Assembly: GCF_021261325.1 (NCBI RefSeq)
Contig: NZ_JAJSBI010000012.1
Coordinates: forward strand, 62,001-126,000
DNA length: 64,000 nt
Direction of reading: 5' to 3'
Source of the DNA: Streptomyces guryensis
Lineage (GTDB): Bacteria; Actinomycetota; Actinomycetes; Streptomycetales; Streptomycetaceae
Positions within the stretch are counted from its first letter, which is position 1. Every line of letters begins with the position of its first letter. Below, one piece after another: positions 7,162 through 15,754 of the stretch. The notes under the pieces are model-generated. The model ran no database searches. It worked only from the letters and a program-made list of their open reading frames with translations, and had not been told where the DNA came from. The position numbers and the translations under genes are program-made.

Positions 7162-8793
7162 ATGGACGCTGTGACCCAGGTCCCCACCCCCGTCAACGAG
7201 CCGGTGCACGGCTACGCCCCCGGCTCGCCCGAGCGCGCCCGGCTGGAGGCCAAGCTGAAGGAGCTGGCCGAGAACCCGGTCGACCTGCCCATGACGATCG
7301 GCGGCGAGAAGCGGATGGGCGGCGGCGAGCGGTTCGACGTCGTGCAGCCGCACAACCACAAGGCGCGCCTCGGCACCTACGCCAACGCCACCCGGCAGGA
7401 CGCGCAGGACGCCATCGACGCGGCCCTCGCCGCCGCGCCCGCCTGGCGTGCGATGTCCTTCGACGACCGCGCCGCGATCATCCTGCGCGCGGCCGAGCTG
7501 CTGTCCGGCCCGTGGCGCGAGACCCTTGCGGCGTCCACCATGCTCGGCCAGTCGAAGACCGCCCAGCAGGCCGAGATCGACTGCCCCTGCGAACTCATCG
7601 ACTTCTGGCGCTTCAACGTCGCCTACGCCCGCCAGATCCTGGCCGAGCAGCCCCCGGCCAACTCCACGGGTGTCTGGAACCGCCTCGACCACCGCCCGCT
7701 GGAGGGCTTCGTCTACGCGATCACGCCGTTCAACTTCAGCGCGATCGCGGGCAATCTGCCCACCGCTCCCGCGCTGATGGGGAACGTGGTCGTGTGGAAG
7801 CCGTCCCCGACGCAGACCCACGCGGCCGTCCTGCTGATGCGGCTGCTGGAGGAGGCGGGCCTGCCCAAGGGCGTCATCAACCTCGTCACCGGTGACGGCA
7901 TCGAGGTCTCCGAGGTGGCGCTGGAGCACCGGGACCTCGCGGGCATCCACTTCACCGGCTCCACCAAGACCTTCCAGTACCTGTGGAAGACGGTCGGCAA
8001 CAACATCGAGAAGTACCGCACCTACCCGCGTCTGGTCGGCGAGACCGGCGGCAAGGACTTCCTCGTCGCCCACCCCAGCGCCGACCGCGCCGTCCTGAAG
8101 ACCGCCCTGACCCGCGGTGCCTTCGAGTACCAGGGTCAGAAGTGCAGCGCGACCTCCCGCGCCTACATCCCGGCGTCCATCTGGAACTCCGGCTTCAAGG
8201 AGGAGTTCGCCGCCGAGGTCGACTACCTGACCATGGGTGACGTCACCGACCTCGCCAACTTCATCGGCGCCGTCATCGACGAGCGCTCCTTCGCCAAGAA
8301 CAAGGCCGCGATCGACCGGGCGAAGCAGGACCCGGCGTGCACGATCGTCGCGGGCGGCAGCTACGACGACTCGGTCGGCTACTTCGTCCGCCCGACCGTC
8401 GTCGAGTGCACCGACCCGGAGAACGAGGTCTTCCGGACCGAGTACTTCGGCCCGTTCCTCGCCGTGCACGTCTACGAGGACGACAAGTACGAGGAGATGC
8501 TGACCCAGATGGAGTCGGTGTCCGACTACGCGCTGACCGGCTCGGTCATCTCGGGCGACCGTGCGGCGGCCGCGTACACGATGGACAAGCTCCGCTACGC
8601 GGCCGGCAACTTCTACATCAACGACAAGTCGACCGGCGCCGTCGTCGGCCAGCAGCCCTTCGGCGGCGGCCGCGCCTCCGGCACCAACGACAAGGCCGGT
8701 GCCCCGCAGAACCTGATGCGCTGGACCCTGACCCGCGCGATCAAGGAGACGCTGGTACCGCCGACCGACTACACGTACCCGCACATGGGCTGA
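7162..8793 (+). CDS. pruA: L-glutamate gamma-semialdehyde (delta-1-pyrroline-5-carboxylate) dehydrogenase
   Basis: NAD-dependent oxidation of glutamate semialdehyde to glutamate, completing proline catabolism. 543 residues, typical of the stand-alone actinobacterial/eukaryotic type. It is an aldehyde dehydrogenase fold with catalytic Cys328 in GQKCSATSR and general base Glu294 in RLVGETGGKD; NAD site HFTGSTKTF; C-terminal INDKSTGAVVGQQPFGGGRASGTNDKAG, diagnostic of this subfamily. The start ATG follows GGAAGAGG. Placement after proline dehydrogenase and near the PucR regulator fits a proline-induced unit, although the 251-base gap with hairpins suggests some separate control. Confidence 0.96.
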   Translation: MDAVTQVPTPVNEPVHGYAPGSPERARLEAKLKELAENPVDLPMTIGGEKRMGGGERFDVVQPHNHKARLGTYANATRQDAQDAIDAALAAAPAWRAMSFDDRAAIILRAAELLSGPWRETLAASTMLGQSKTAQQAEIDCPCELIDFWRFNVAYARQILAEQPPANSTGVWNRLDHRPLEGFVYAITPFNFSAIAGNLPTAPALMGNVVVWKPSPTQTHAAVLLMRLLEEAGLPKGVINLVTGDGIEVSEVALEHRDLAGIHFTGSTKTFQYLWKTVGNNIEKYRTYPRLVGETGGKDFLVAHPSADRAVLKTALTRGAFEYQGQKCSATSRAYIPASIWNSGFKEEFAAEVDYLTMGDVTDLANFIGAVIDERSFAKNKAAIDRAKQDPACTIVAGGSYDDSVGYFVRPTVVECTDPENEVFRTEYFGPFLAVHVYEDDKYEEMLTQMESVSDYALTGSVISGDRAAAAYTMDKLRYAAGNFYINDKSTGAVVGQQPFGGGRASGTNDKAGAPQNLMRWTLTRAIKETLVPPTDYTYPHMG

Positions 8794-8820
8794 CCCGTCG
8801 CCGGGGCGGACTGCCCCTCA

Positions 8821-9265
8821 TGACGGTGACGCAGGACGAGAGCCCGACCGTGGTGGCCGACGGCGGCGTACGCCTGCGGGCCGCACGGTCGGGCAGCGGC
8901 GACCCCCTGGTGCCGACGCCGTGCGGCGGCACTTCGGGCTGGAGCGGATGCGCTGCTCGGTCACCTGTGGGGTGCGCAGCTCGCGTTGAGCCATGCGCTC
9001 GCGCATCCCGAGCGGGTGAGTGCGCTGGTGTACGTGAGCGGTACGGGCATCGGGCCGGACTCCCGACTGGTTCGGAACGTTCCGGCGGGACTTCCTCGTG
9101 CGGCTCGGCGAGCGGCCCGAACGGCTGGCGCGCTGGCGGGAGTTGACGGATCGGCCGCACCTGAGGGAGGGCGAGGCCCTCAACGACGAGCGCAGACGGA
9201 ACTGGTGCACGCCCGGGCTCCACGACGCCTGCACGTCGACTCCCTGGAGCGGGCGCTGCGGCCCG
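8821..9265 (+). pseudogene. Broken alpha/beta hydrolase
   Basis: Pieces of one alpha/beta hydrolase lie in order but in different frames: MTVTQDESPTVVADGGVRLR (from 8821), then AVRRHFGLERM, then GHLWGAQLALSHALAHPERV with SALVYVSGTGIG, and finally RRDFLVRLGERPERLARWRE. At least two frameshifts or small deletions are needed to join them. The nucleophile elbow would normally read GHSWG; here the serine position is Leu. The gene is therefore dead on two counts. The 28-base distance from the dehydrogenase suggests it was once expressed with it. The right edge is approximate. Confidence 0.7.
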
Positions 9266-9268
9266 GGG

Positions 9269-9475
9269 CTAGCTGGGCAGTTCTGTGCGCTCCCACCACT
9301 CGTACACCGGGAGTGTCCCCTCCGGGGTGTCCGCGCGGCGCGTGGTCTGCCTGAAGTGCTCGTAGCCGCCCCGGAGCTCGATCTTCAGATCCGCTCCGGG
9401 CGTCGCGATCGGGACGATCCGGTCGGGCAGATCCTGCGGGCCGCCCTCGAGAAGTGCCTTGGCCTTGTCGTTCAT
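9269..9475 (-). CDS. Small hypothetical protein, 68 aa (DUF5988-like)
   Basis: A short soluble protein beginning MNDKAKALLEGGPQDLP and ending PVYEWWERTELPS. The pattern of an N-terminal LEGGP-D-P, a central GGYEHF and a C-terminal PVY-W-x-RT resembles the DUF5988 group of small actinobacterial proteins; I give that as a likeness, not a firm assignment. GGTGAGGT precedes the ATG. It faces the broken hydrolase, and its stop lies next to the end of that pseudogene. Function unknown. Confidence 0.5.
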   Translation of the reverse strand: MNDKAKALLEGGPQDLPDRIVPIATPGADLKIELRGGYEHFRQTTRRADTPEGTLPVYEWWERTELPS

Positions 9476-9883
9476 GACCTCACCGTTCCCTTCACCGGTG
9501 GCTGTTGTCGCCTGCGGTGCCGAGGATCAGCCGTGTGGGTGATCTGCCCCCGCCGCCCCTGCCCGTCCGGTCCCGGGGCCCGCCCGCCGGCCCCCCGGTC
9601 CTCGAACGCCGGAGGGGCTGATCTTCGCCGACCGGAAGCGAAATCCCAGCTCAGAGCGGTGTGACCCAATCCACCGTCTCAGATAGTAGGAAGTCCGAGT
9701 AATTGTGGAGACAGACCGGGCCCGCTCACTTACTTTTGTAGGAGCCGAACGTCTCGCTCGACCAAGCGAATGGCGGTCGTGAGCGCGCCCCGTGCAGGCA
9801 ACCCCTGCGGCACCGCTCCCCGCCCCATCCGGCGTCTCGTAACCCCGTTCCGCACTCCCGGATTTCGAAGGAGTCGATTTCCC
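9476..9883. other. 408-base intergenic region with repeat copy C and an A+T-richer block
   Basis: The left part is GC-rich and contains a short copy (9598-9622) of the dispersed repeat. The block 9681-9755 is much richer in A and T than its surroundings and has AGTAGGA and TGTAGGA in the same orientation about 53 bases apart. A small GCAGG/CCTGC hairpin follows near 9795. I see no convincing gene. The block is probably the promoter region of the 43-aa gene at 9884, or a small RNA. Confidence 0.4.
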
Positions 9884-10015
9884 ATGGCCGAGACGACCGC
9901 ACGCCGCCGAGTCCGTCACATCTCCCGTACGAGCGAGTCCGACCGCAAGAACGCCGCAGCCGCCCTCCAGCGCGCCCTCGACCGCAGGGACAACGGCGGT
10001 TCGACCGGCCACTGA
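9884..10015 (+). CDS. Small basic protein, 43 aa
   Basis: Begins MAETTARRRVRHISRTSESD and is rich in Arg and Ala with a helical second half (AAAALQRALDRRD). AAGGAG precedes the ATG by 10 bases. The same frame is open further upstream, but without a ribosome site. Small proteins of this kind are common in Streptomyces; no function is known to me. The charge could suit nucleic acid binding, which is speculation. It is followed by the 3' end of the phosphatase gene on the other strand. Confidence 0.55.
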   Translation: MAETTARRRVRHISRTSESDRKNAAAALQRALDRRDNGGSTGH

Positions 10016-10069
10016 GCCGGGCATCACAACCAAGCCGGGAGCCGCACCCGCATGAGGTGCGGCGCGGGC

Positions 10070-11632
10070 TCACGCCCCGCGCCGCACCTCGAAGTGATCG
10101 ATGCGCTCGCCGCTGTCGGTGAGTGCCGACACCTTCAGGGTGGGCCTCGCACCGCTCTCCGCCTCCACCGAGAGGAGGGAGAAGCCCCGGTAGCGCACCC
10201 GCGACCACTCCACGGTCTCCGCCGCGGAGGCCTTCGACCTCGTCCACCGGAAGGTGTCGACGGAGTCGTGGTGCGTGACGTGCCCTTCGTAGCTCTCCTT
10301 CACGCCCGCCGGGAAGCCGTACAGATCACGGCCGCCGCCGCCCGCGGTGACGTACACGGTCCCGTCCCGTGCCGGGTCGGTCGACGCGCCGATGGGGACC
10401 GGCCTGCCGACCTCGCCGTTCCTGATGGCGTCCGTCCGTTCGTACACGTGGTTGTGGCCGTTGATCACCAGGTCCACCTGGTGCCTGGCGAACAGTGGCA
10501 GCCACTGCGCCCGTACTCCGCCGTCTGAGGCGTGCGTGGAGGTCGAGTAGGCGCAGTGGTGGAAGAAGACCACGATGAAGTCGACGCCGTTCGCCGCCCG
10601 CAGTTCGGCCAGCTTCTGGTCCAGCCACTTCGTCTGCCTGCCGCCGGTGTAGCCGAAGTTGGCGGGGATCTCGTACGAGACGTCGTTCGCGTCCAGCGCC
10701 ACGAAGCCGACGTTGCCGTAGGTGAACGCGTACACCCCGGGCGCCGTGCGCGCGTCGAAGCCGCTGTCCGGCAGGGACCAGCGGGCCAGCTGGCCGCCGT
10801 AGCCCTCCGGCGAGTACCAGGCCTCCATGTCGTGGTTGCCGGTCGTCACCATCCACGGCACCGACCTCGCCACCGGCTCGTTCTGCTTGAGGAACAGGTC
10901 CCAGAACGCCGGGTCGTAGCCGTCCGACTTCTCGCCCCGGCCGTTGGTGTCGGCGTAGCAGATGTCGCCCGCGTGCAGATGGAAGGCGGGGTTCTGGCGC
11001 AGGATGACGTGGTCGTTGGCGGCGGCGGCCTGGCTGACGCCCTGGTCGCCGAAGGCCGTGAACACGAACCTCCCCGGGGAGGCCGGCGCGGTGCGGAAGG
11101 AACCGATCGTCGAGCGGTGCGTCGGGGAGGCCGGATCGAAGCCCTCGTGGCCCACGCCGTAGTAGTACGTCGTGCCGGGGCGCAGGCCGTCCAGGGCCGC
11201 GTGGAGGTGGTACTGCTCCAGCGCCGGACGCACGCCCGTCAGGCCAGGGGTGTGCAGCTCGCGGACCTCGCCCTCGATCTTCCGGCTCAGCCCGTCGGGC
11301 TCGAGGCCGATGCGGACGTACGGCTTCCGCACGGCCAGCGGGACCTGCCAGGAGACCCGCATCTGCGACTTGGGGTCGGCGCCGAACGCGAGATGCCGGC
11401 CGAAGGGGGAGACGACCGAGCCGTGCACGGTCGGGGTCGCGGGCGCCGGACTCCTCGCGCCCCGCGCTCCCGATCCTCCGCCGCAGCCGGTCAGCAGCCC
11501 GCCCGCCGCCACCGCGCCCGCCGTCACCAGGGTGCGGCGCCGGACCAGCTTCGTACGCAGGTACTCGTGCTGCTCGGCCATGCTCATCCGGCTTGCGAGC
11601 CGCGGCGGGATGCCGAAGTCGGGTATGCCCAT
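10070..11632 (-). CDS. Tat-exported lipoprotein metallophosphoesterase (purple acid phosphatase-like)
   Basis: 520 residues if started at the ATG at 11632; a start at MSMAEQHEYL, 15 residues later, is also possible. A twin-arginine signal (RRRTLVTAGAVAAGG) runs into the lipobox LLTGC, so the mature protein should be a lipid-anchored extracellular enzyme. An N-terminal fibronectin-like domain is followed by the metallophosphatase domain with AFGDQG, HAGDICYAD, TTGNHDME, FFHHCAYST and NGHNHVYERT, i.e. the di-metal ligands in order. Likely role: phosphate release from extracellular phosphoesters. It is divergent from leuB, with 142 bases between starts. Confidence 0.88.
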   Translation of the reverse strand: MGIPDFGIPPRLASRMSMAEQHEYLRTKLVRRRTLVTAGAVAAGGLLTGCGGGSGARGARSPAPATPTVHGSVVSPFGRHLAFGADPKSQMRVSWQVPLAVRKPYVRIGLEPDGLSRKIEGEVRELHTPGLTGVRPALEQYHLHAALDGLRPGTTYYYGVGHEGFDPASPTHRSTIGSFRTAPASPGRFVFTAFGDQGVSQAAAANDHVILRQNPAFHLHAGDICYADTNGRGEKSDGYDPAFWDLFLKQNEPVARSVPWMVTTGNHDMEAWYSPEGYGGQLARWSLPDSGFDARTAPGVYAFTYGNVGFVALDANDVSYEIPANFGYTGGRQTKWLDQKLAELRAANGVDFIVVFFHHCAYSTSTHASDGGVRAQWLPLFARHQVDLVINGHNHVYERTDAIRNGEVGRPVPIGASTDPARDGTVYVTAGGGGRDLYGFPAGVKESYEGHVTHHDSVDTFRWTRSKASAAETVEWSRVRYRGFSLLSVEAESGARPTLKVSALTDSGERIDHFEVRRGA

Positions 11633-11762
11633 AAGGGGGAACTTCCCAGCGATCGCCAACATCCGCCATACATACGGGTGAACGGGCGACGACCAGTTGG
11701 CGCGCTCCGGTGCCGGCATGTCCGTATGGCGGACGTGGCATGTCATCCCATGGGACGGGGAG

Positions 11763-11768
11763 TAGGGT
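11763..11768 (+). promoter_or_regulatory. -10 box of a leaderless leuB message
   Basis: TAGGGT ends exactly 6 bases before the leuB ATG at 11775 and no Shine-Dalgarno sequence intervenes, so transcription probably begins at the start codon. Two GGCATGTC direct repeats and the inverted repeat GTCCG/CGGAC lie just upstream (about 11715-11750). Confidence 0.5.
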
Positions 11769-11774
11769 GCCGAC

Positions 11775-12818
11775 ATGTCTCGCAGCATCAATCTCGCAGT
11801 GATTCCCGGTGACGGCATCGGCCAGGAGGTCGTGGCCGAAGGTCTGAAGGTCCTCTCCGCCGTCCTTCCGCAGGATGTGAAGCTGGAGACCAAGGAGTAC
11901 GACTTCGGCGCCAGGCGCTACCACGACACCGGTGAGACCCTCACCGACGCCGACCTCGATGCGCTGAAGAAGCACGACGCGATCCTGCTGGGCGCCATCG
12001 GCGACCCGAGCGTCCCCTCCGGCGTCCTGGAGCGCGGCTTCCTGCTCAAGCTCCGCTTCGCCTTCGACCACCACGTCAACCTGCGGCCGAGCAAGCTGCT
12101 CCCCGGCGTGGCCACCCCGCTGGCCGGTGAGCCGAGCATCGACTTCGTCGTGGTCCGTGAGGGCACCGAGGGCCCGTACACCGGCAACGGCGGCACCATC
12201 CGCAAGGGCACCGAGCACGAGGTCGCCACCGAGGTCTCCGTGAACACGGCCTTCGGTGTGGAGCGCGTCGTCCGTGACGCCTTCGCCCGTGCGCAGGCCC
12301 GTCCGCGCAAGAAGCTCGCGCTGATCCACAAGAACAACGTGCTGACCTTCGCGGGTCACCTGTGGACCAACATCTTCAACAAGGTGGCCGCGGAGTTCCC
12401 CGAGGTCACCACCGAGTACATGCACGTGGACGCGGCGACCATCTACCTGGTCACGCAGCCCGAGCGGTTCGACGTGATCGTCACCGACAACCTCTTCGGC
12501 GACATCATCACCGACCTCGCCGCGGCCGTCTCCGGCGGCATCGGCGTCGCCGCGAGCGGGAACATCAACCCGTCCGGCGAGTTCCCCTCGATGTTCGAGC
12601 CCGTGCACGGCTCGGCGCCCGACATCGCAGGCCAGGGCAAGGCCGACCCCTCCGCCACGGTCCTGTCCGTCGCGCTGCTCCTGCGTCACCTCGGCTACGA
12701 GGCCGAGGCCGCCCGGATCGACGAGGCGGTCTCCGCCGACCTCGCCGAGCGCACCGGCAAGCCCGCCCGCAGCACGTCGGAGATCGGCGACGCGCTGGCC
12801 GTACGAGTAGCCGGCTGA
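11775..12818 (+). CDS. leuB: 3-isopropylmalate dehydrogenase
   Basis: Oxidative decarboxylation of 3-isopropylmalate to 2-oxoisocaproate with NAD, the third step of leucine synthesis. 347 residues, the length of the actinobacterial form. Visible signatures are PGDGIGQEVVAEGLKVL at the N-terminus, LRFAFDHHVNLRPSKLL, VREGTEGPYTGNGG, the Lys of HKNNVL, and the metal/NAD region VTDNLFGDIITDLAAAV with FEPVHGSAPDIAGQG. The ATG has no ribosome site, but a -10 box lies 6 bases before it. leuC and leuD lie 40 kb away in the same window. A strong terminator follows. Confidence 0.97.
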   Translation: MSRSINLAVIPGDGIGQEVVAEGLKVLSAVLPQDVKLETKEYDFGARRYHDTGETLTDADLDALKKHDAILLGAIGDPSVPSGVLERGFLLKLRFAFDHHVNLRPSKLLPGVATPLAGEPSIDFVVVREGTEGPYTGNGGTIRKGTEHEVATEVSVNTAFGVERVVRDAFARAQARPRKKLALIHKNNVLTFAGHLWTNIFNKVAAEFPEVTTEYMHVDAATIYLVTQPERFDVIVTDNLFGDIITDLAAAVSGGIGVAASGNINPSGEFPSMFEPVHGSAPDIAGQGKADPSATVLSVALLLRHLGYEAEAARIDEAVSADLAERTGKPARSTSEIGDALAVRVAG

Positions 12819-12837
12819 CCCCGCCGCTCCTCGAACC

Positions 12838-12869
12838 TCCCCCACTCTCGACTTCGCTCGAGCGGGGGG
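12838..12869. repeat. C-run/G-run hairpin repeat after leuB
   Basis: CCCCC, then ACTCTCGA, a CTTCG loop, CTCGAG and GGGGGG form an imperfect long stem. Near-identical hairpins followed by ACCCCC are a common intergenic element in Streptomyces. It lies between the leuB stop and the true terminator-like stem at 12880. Confidence 0.45.
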
Positions 12870-12879
12870 ACCCCCAGAA

Positions 12880-12911
12880 GCCGCCGGGTCGCATCAGCAC
12901 CCGGCGGCTTT
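12880..12911 (+). terminator. leuB terminator
   Basis: GCCGCCGGGT (12880-12889) pairs perfectly with ACCCGGCGGC (12899-12908) around a 9-base loop and is followed by TTTCG. This is a convincing intrinsic terminator 62 bases after leuB. Confidence 0.75.
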
Positions 12912-13012
12912 CGCATGTCCCCCGCCGGGTGCCACCATCATCCCCTGGGCCGCATTCCACGCCGTTTCTTCCACGGTCCCCGCCTTGCGATAATCGAACG
13001 CGGAGCCGCGGA

Positions 13013-13040
13013 TTGAGGGAATGCTCGGACGTCCTAGCAC
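13013..13040 (+). promoter_or_regulatory. Candidate ilvE promoter
   Basis: TTGAGG (13013-13018) and TAGCAC (13035-13040) are 16 bases apart and lie 65 bases before the ilvE ATG, which fits a HrdB-type promoter. A second -10-like GATAAT lies near 12989. Confidence 0.3.
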
Positions 13041-13104
13041 TGGCCACTGGCAGTACAGGCGTGAGCGCGGCCCGTCACACACAACCGGTGAAGGACAACC
13101 ACTC

Positions 13105-14211
13105 ATGACGACGCCCACGATCGAGCTCAAGCCCTCGGCCTCGCCACTCTCCGCTGCGGAGCGCGAGGCGATCCTGGAGAACCCCGGGTTCGGCCGCCAC
13201 TTCACCGACCACATGGTGACGATCAAGTGGACCGAGGGCCGCGGCTGGCACGACGGCCAGCTCGTCCCGTACGGCCCGCTCTCGCTCGACCCGGCGAACA
13301 TGACCCTGCACTACGCGCAGGAGATCTTCGAGGGCCTCAAGGCCTACCGCCGGCCCGACGGCTCCGTGGCCACCTTCCGCCCGGAGATGAACGCGCGCCG
13401 CTTCCAGCGTTCCGCACACCGCCTCGGTATGCCCGAGCTTCCGGTCGAGACGTTCATCGAGGCCTGTGACGTCCTCGTCCAGCAGGACAAGGCGTGGGTG
13501 CCCGCGCACGGCGGCGAGGAGTCGCTCTACCTCCGCCCGTTCATGATCGCGACCGAGGTCGGCCTGGGCGTGAAGCCCGCCAACGAGTACCTGTTCCTGG
13601 TCATCGCCTCACCGGCCGGCGCCTACTTCCCCGGCGGCGTCAAGCCGGTCTCCATCTGGCTCTCCGAGGACCGCGTCCGCGCCGTCCCCGGCGGCATGGG
13701 CGACGCGAAGACGGGCGGCAACTACGCGGCCTCCCTGCTCGCCCAGGCCGAGGCGGCCGCCAAGGGCTGCGACCAGGTCTGCTACCTCGACGCGGTCGAG
13801 CACAAGTGGGTCGAGGAACTCGGCGGCATGAACCTGTACTTCGTGTACGGCGCCGCGTCCAACGAAAAGCCGGTGATCGTCACGCCGTCGCTGACGGGCT
13901 CCATCCTGGAGGGCGTGACCCGTGACTCGCTCCTGACCGTCGCCCGCGACCTCGGCTACGAGTCCGAGGAGGGCCGCGTCTCCATCGACCAGTGGCAGCG
14001 CGACGCGGAGAACGGCACGCTGACGGAGGTCTTCGCGTGCGGTACCGCCGCCGTGATCACGCCGGTCGGCACGGTGAAGCGCGCGAGCGCGGAGTGGCAG
14101 CAGTCGGGCGGCGAGCCGGGCGAGGTCACGCTCCGGCTCCGTGAGGCGCTGCTGAACATCCAGCGGGGCACGGCGGAGGACAAGCACGGCTGGATGCATG
14201 TTCTCGGCTGA
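13105..14211 (+). CDS. ilvE: Branched-chain amino acid aminotransferase
   Basis: PLP-dependent transfer of the amino group between glutamate and the 2-oxo acids of Leu, Ile and Val. 368 residues from the ATG at 13105 (MTTPTIELKPSASPLS), chosen because GAAGGAC precedes it; the longer reading from 13021 has no such site. It is a fold-type IV enzyme with the PLP lysine K202 in GDAKTGGNYA, substrate loop EELGGMNLYFVYG, LTGSILEGVTRDSLL and FACGTAAVITPVG. It serves the pathways fed by leuB, leuCD and cimA in this window. A hairpin that also belongs to a dispersed repeat follows 42 bases after the stop. Confidence 0.96.
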   Translation: MTTPTIELKPSASPLSAAEREAILENPGFGRHFTDHMVTIKWTEGRGWHDGQLVPYGPLSLDPANMTLHYAQEIFEGLKAYRRPDGSVATFRPEMNARRFQRSAHRLGMPELPVETFIEACDVLVQQDKAWVPAHGGEESLYLRPFMIATEVGLGVKPANEYLFLVIASPAGAYFPGGVKPVSIWLSEDRVRAVPGGMGDAKTGGNYAASLLAQAEAAAKGCDQVCYLDAVEHKWVEELGGMNLYFVYGAASNEKPVIVTPSLTGSILEGVTRDSLLTVARDLGYESEEGRVSIDQWQRDAENGTLTEVFACGTAAVITPVGTVKRASAEWQQSGGEPGEVTLRLREALLNIQRGTAEDKHGWMHVLG

Positions 14212-14249
14212 GGGCTGAGCGGGGGTTCTGTGCGGGGGGTGCGCCGGCC

Positions 14250-15725
14250 CTACTGGGGGGCCGCGCCCCCCAGGCCCCCTGCTTCGGCCTGGACGGCCTC
14301 GTCCTCAAGCGCCGGACCGGCTGGAGTGGCTGACCCGGGCTCGGACGGCACCCTCAGCCGCAGCAGCCCGTACAGCACGCCGCCCACCAGCCCCGAGAGC
14401 ACGAAGCTGCAGTCCACGCCGCCCGTCAGCGGCAGCAGTGGGCCCTGGTACGACGGCAGTGACACCCCCAGCAGGCCGAACCCGGCGCCCACCGCCCAGG
14501 ACACCGTCGCCGCCGGGTTCCAGCCGGCCCGGTACCAGTAGATCCCGCCCCGCGAGCGGCGGTTGAACACCTGTAGGGCGTCCGCGTCGTACACCCCGCG
14601 GCAGCGCACGAAGCCGATGAGGGTGATGACCGCCCACGGGGTGCCGATGGCGGTCAGCAGGAGGACGAAGGACGTCATCGCGGACTGGGCGTCCCAGGCG
14701 TAGTGGCCGGCGAAGACGCACGCCGTCGCGACCACGGCGACCGTGCAGGTGGCCCGTGCACGGGAAACGCGCGGCAGGATGGCGTCCAGGTCGAGGCCCA
14801 TGGAGTAGAGCATCAGACCCGCGTTGCCGACCGAGCCCGCGGAGGCCGCCAGCAGGAGCGGGACGAGGTACCAGGTGGGGGACGCGGACACCAGCGGGCC
14901 GGCGTAGTCGAGCGCCGCCCGGGCCGCGTACGCCGTGAAGGTGCCGAAGAGCTGGGGGACCAGCAGGCCGAGGACCAGGCCGAGCCAGGTCGCGTGCAGG
15001 ACCCGGCGGGAGGTGTGGCGGGCCGGGGAGATGTAGCGCGTGTAGTCGCCGAGGAGGGTGATGAAGGCGATCGGGCCGGACAGCCCGGCGGCCACCGTCG
15101 CCAGGAACCACGTCGGCCAGAAGCCGCCCAGCAGATAGCCGCCGGCTTCGGGCAGCGCGGTGGTCGTGAAGTGCGGCGCGTACGCGATCACGCCGAGCGC
15201 CAGCAGCGCCGTCATCCCGATCGCCAGGATCCGGGACATCGCGAGGAGCACCCGGTAGCCGTACACCGCGCCCGCGACCGTCGCCGCCGCGAGCAGTCCG
15301 TACACGACCCCGTACGACATCCCGCTCGCCGGCAGGCCGAACAGGCGGCCCAGCACGCTCACCATCACGTCGCCGCCGGTCCACACGGTCAGCGCGGTGT
15401 AGCCGAGCGCCAGAAGGAGGCCGACGACCGAACCGACCAGCCTTCCCCGCACGCCGAACTGGGCGCCGGAGGAGGTGGACAGGTTGGTCGCCGTGCGCAG
15501 GGAGATCAGGGCGAGGGGGGCCGTGAGCAGCGTCCCCACCACGGTGCCGACCACGATCGAGCTCACCGACGACCACCAGTCCAGCCCGAACGACGGCGGC
15601 AGCCAGCCGAAGACGATCACGCCCAGGCAGAGGTTGGAGCCGAGCAGGATCGACACCAGGTCGTGTGGCCCGCTGGTGCGTTCCTCGTCGGGGATGGTGT
15701 CGACTCCTCGCTGTTCCATCGGCAT
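14250..15725 (-). CDS. NCS1-family nucleobase/allantoin-type permease
   Basis: 491 residues with about 12 membrane segments. It resembles the cytosine/uracil/allantoin permease family: PHDLVSILLGSNLCLGVIVFGW in the first segment, GGDVMVS, SRILAIGMTALLALG and the loop LLGDYTRYISPARHTSRR that is typical of NCS1 proteins. It is likely a proton- or sodium-coupled importer of a purine, pyrimidine or ureide. It is divergent from the urease-like operon and shares a control region with a repeated motif. The last 27 or so residues (from SATPAG to AAPQ) are encoded by the dispersed repeat and are probably dispensable. Confidence 0.85.
   Translation of the reverse strand: MPMEQRGVDTIPDEERTSGPHDLVSILLGSNLCLGVIVFGWLPPSFGLDWWSSVSSIVVGTVVGTLLTAPLALISLRTATNLSTSSGAQFGVRGRLVGSVVGLLLALGYTALTVWTGGDVMVSVLGRLFGLPASGMSYGVVYGLLAAATVAGAVYGYRVLLAMSRILAIGMTALLALGVIAYAPHFTTTALPEAGGYLLGGFWPTWFLATVAAGLSGPIAFITLLGDYTRYISPARHTSRRVLHATWLGLVLGLLVPQLFGTFTAYAARAALDYAGPLVSASPTWYLVPLLLAASAGSVGNAGLMLYSMGLDLDAILPRVSRARATCTVAVVATACVFAGHYAWDAQSAMTSFVLLLTAIGTPWAVITLIGFVRCRGVYDADALQVFNRRSRGGIYWYRAGWNPAATVSWAVGAGFGLLGVSLPSYQGPLLPLTGGVDCSFVLSGLVGGVLYGLLRLRVPSEPGSATPAGPALEDEAVQAEAGGLGGAAPQ
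14253..14328. repeat. Dispersed GC-rich repeat, copy B; also the ilvE terminator hairpin
   Basis: CTGGGGGG (14253-14260) and CCCCCCAG (14266-14273) form a perfect 8-bp stem with a 5-base loop, 42 bases after ilvE. GGCCTCGTCCTCAAGCGC and GGACCGGCTGGA follow as in copy A at 782-858. The element lies between convergent ilvE and the permease, and forms the permease's C-terminal codons. Confidence 0.65.
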
Positions 15726-15754
15726 GGCTGATCTCCCTCACGTTCGCGCAGCGT

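Noticed and set aside
7114..8784. Long minus-strand open frame of 556 codons opposite the P5C dehydrogenase gene
   Set aside because: It mirrors the codon structure of the recognised enzyme on the other strand. Long antisense frames are normal at this GC content, and the translation has no family features.
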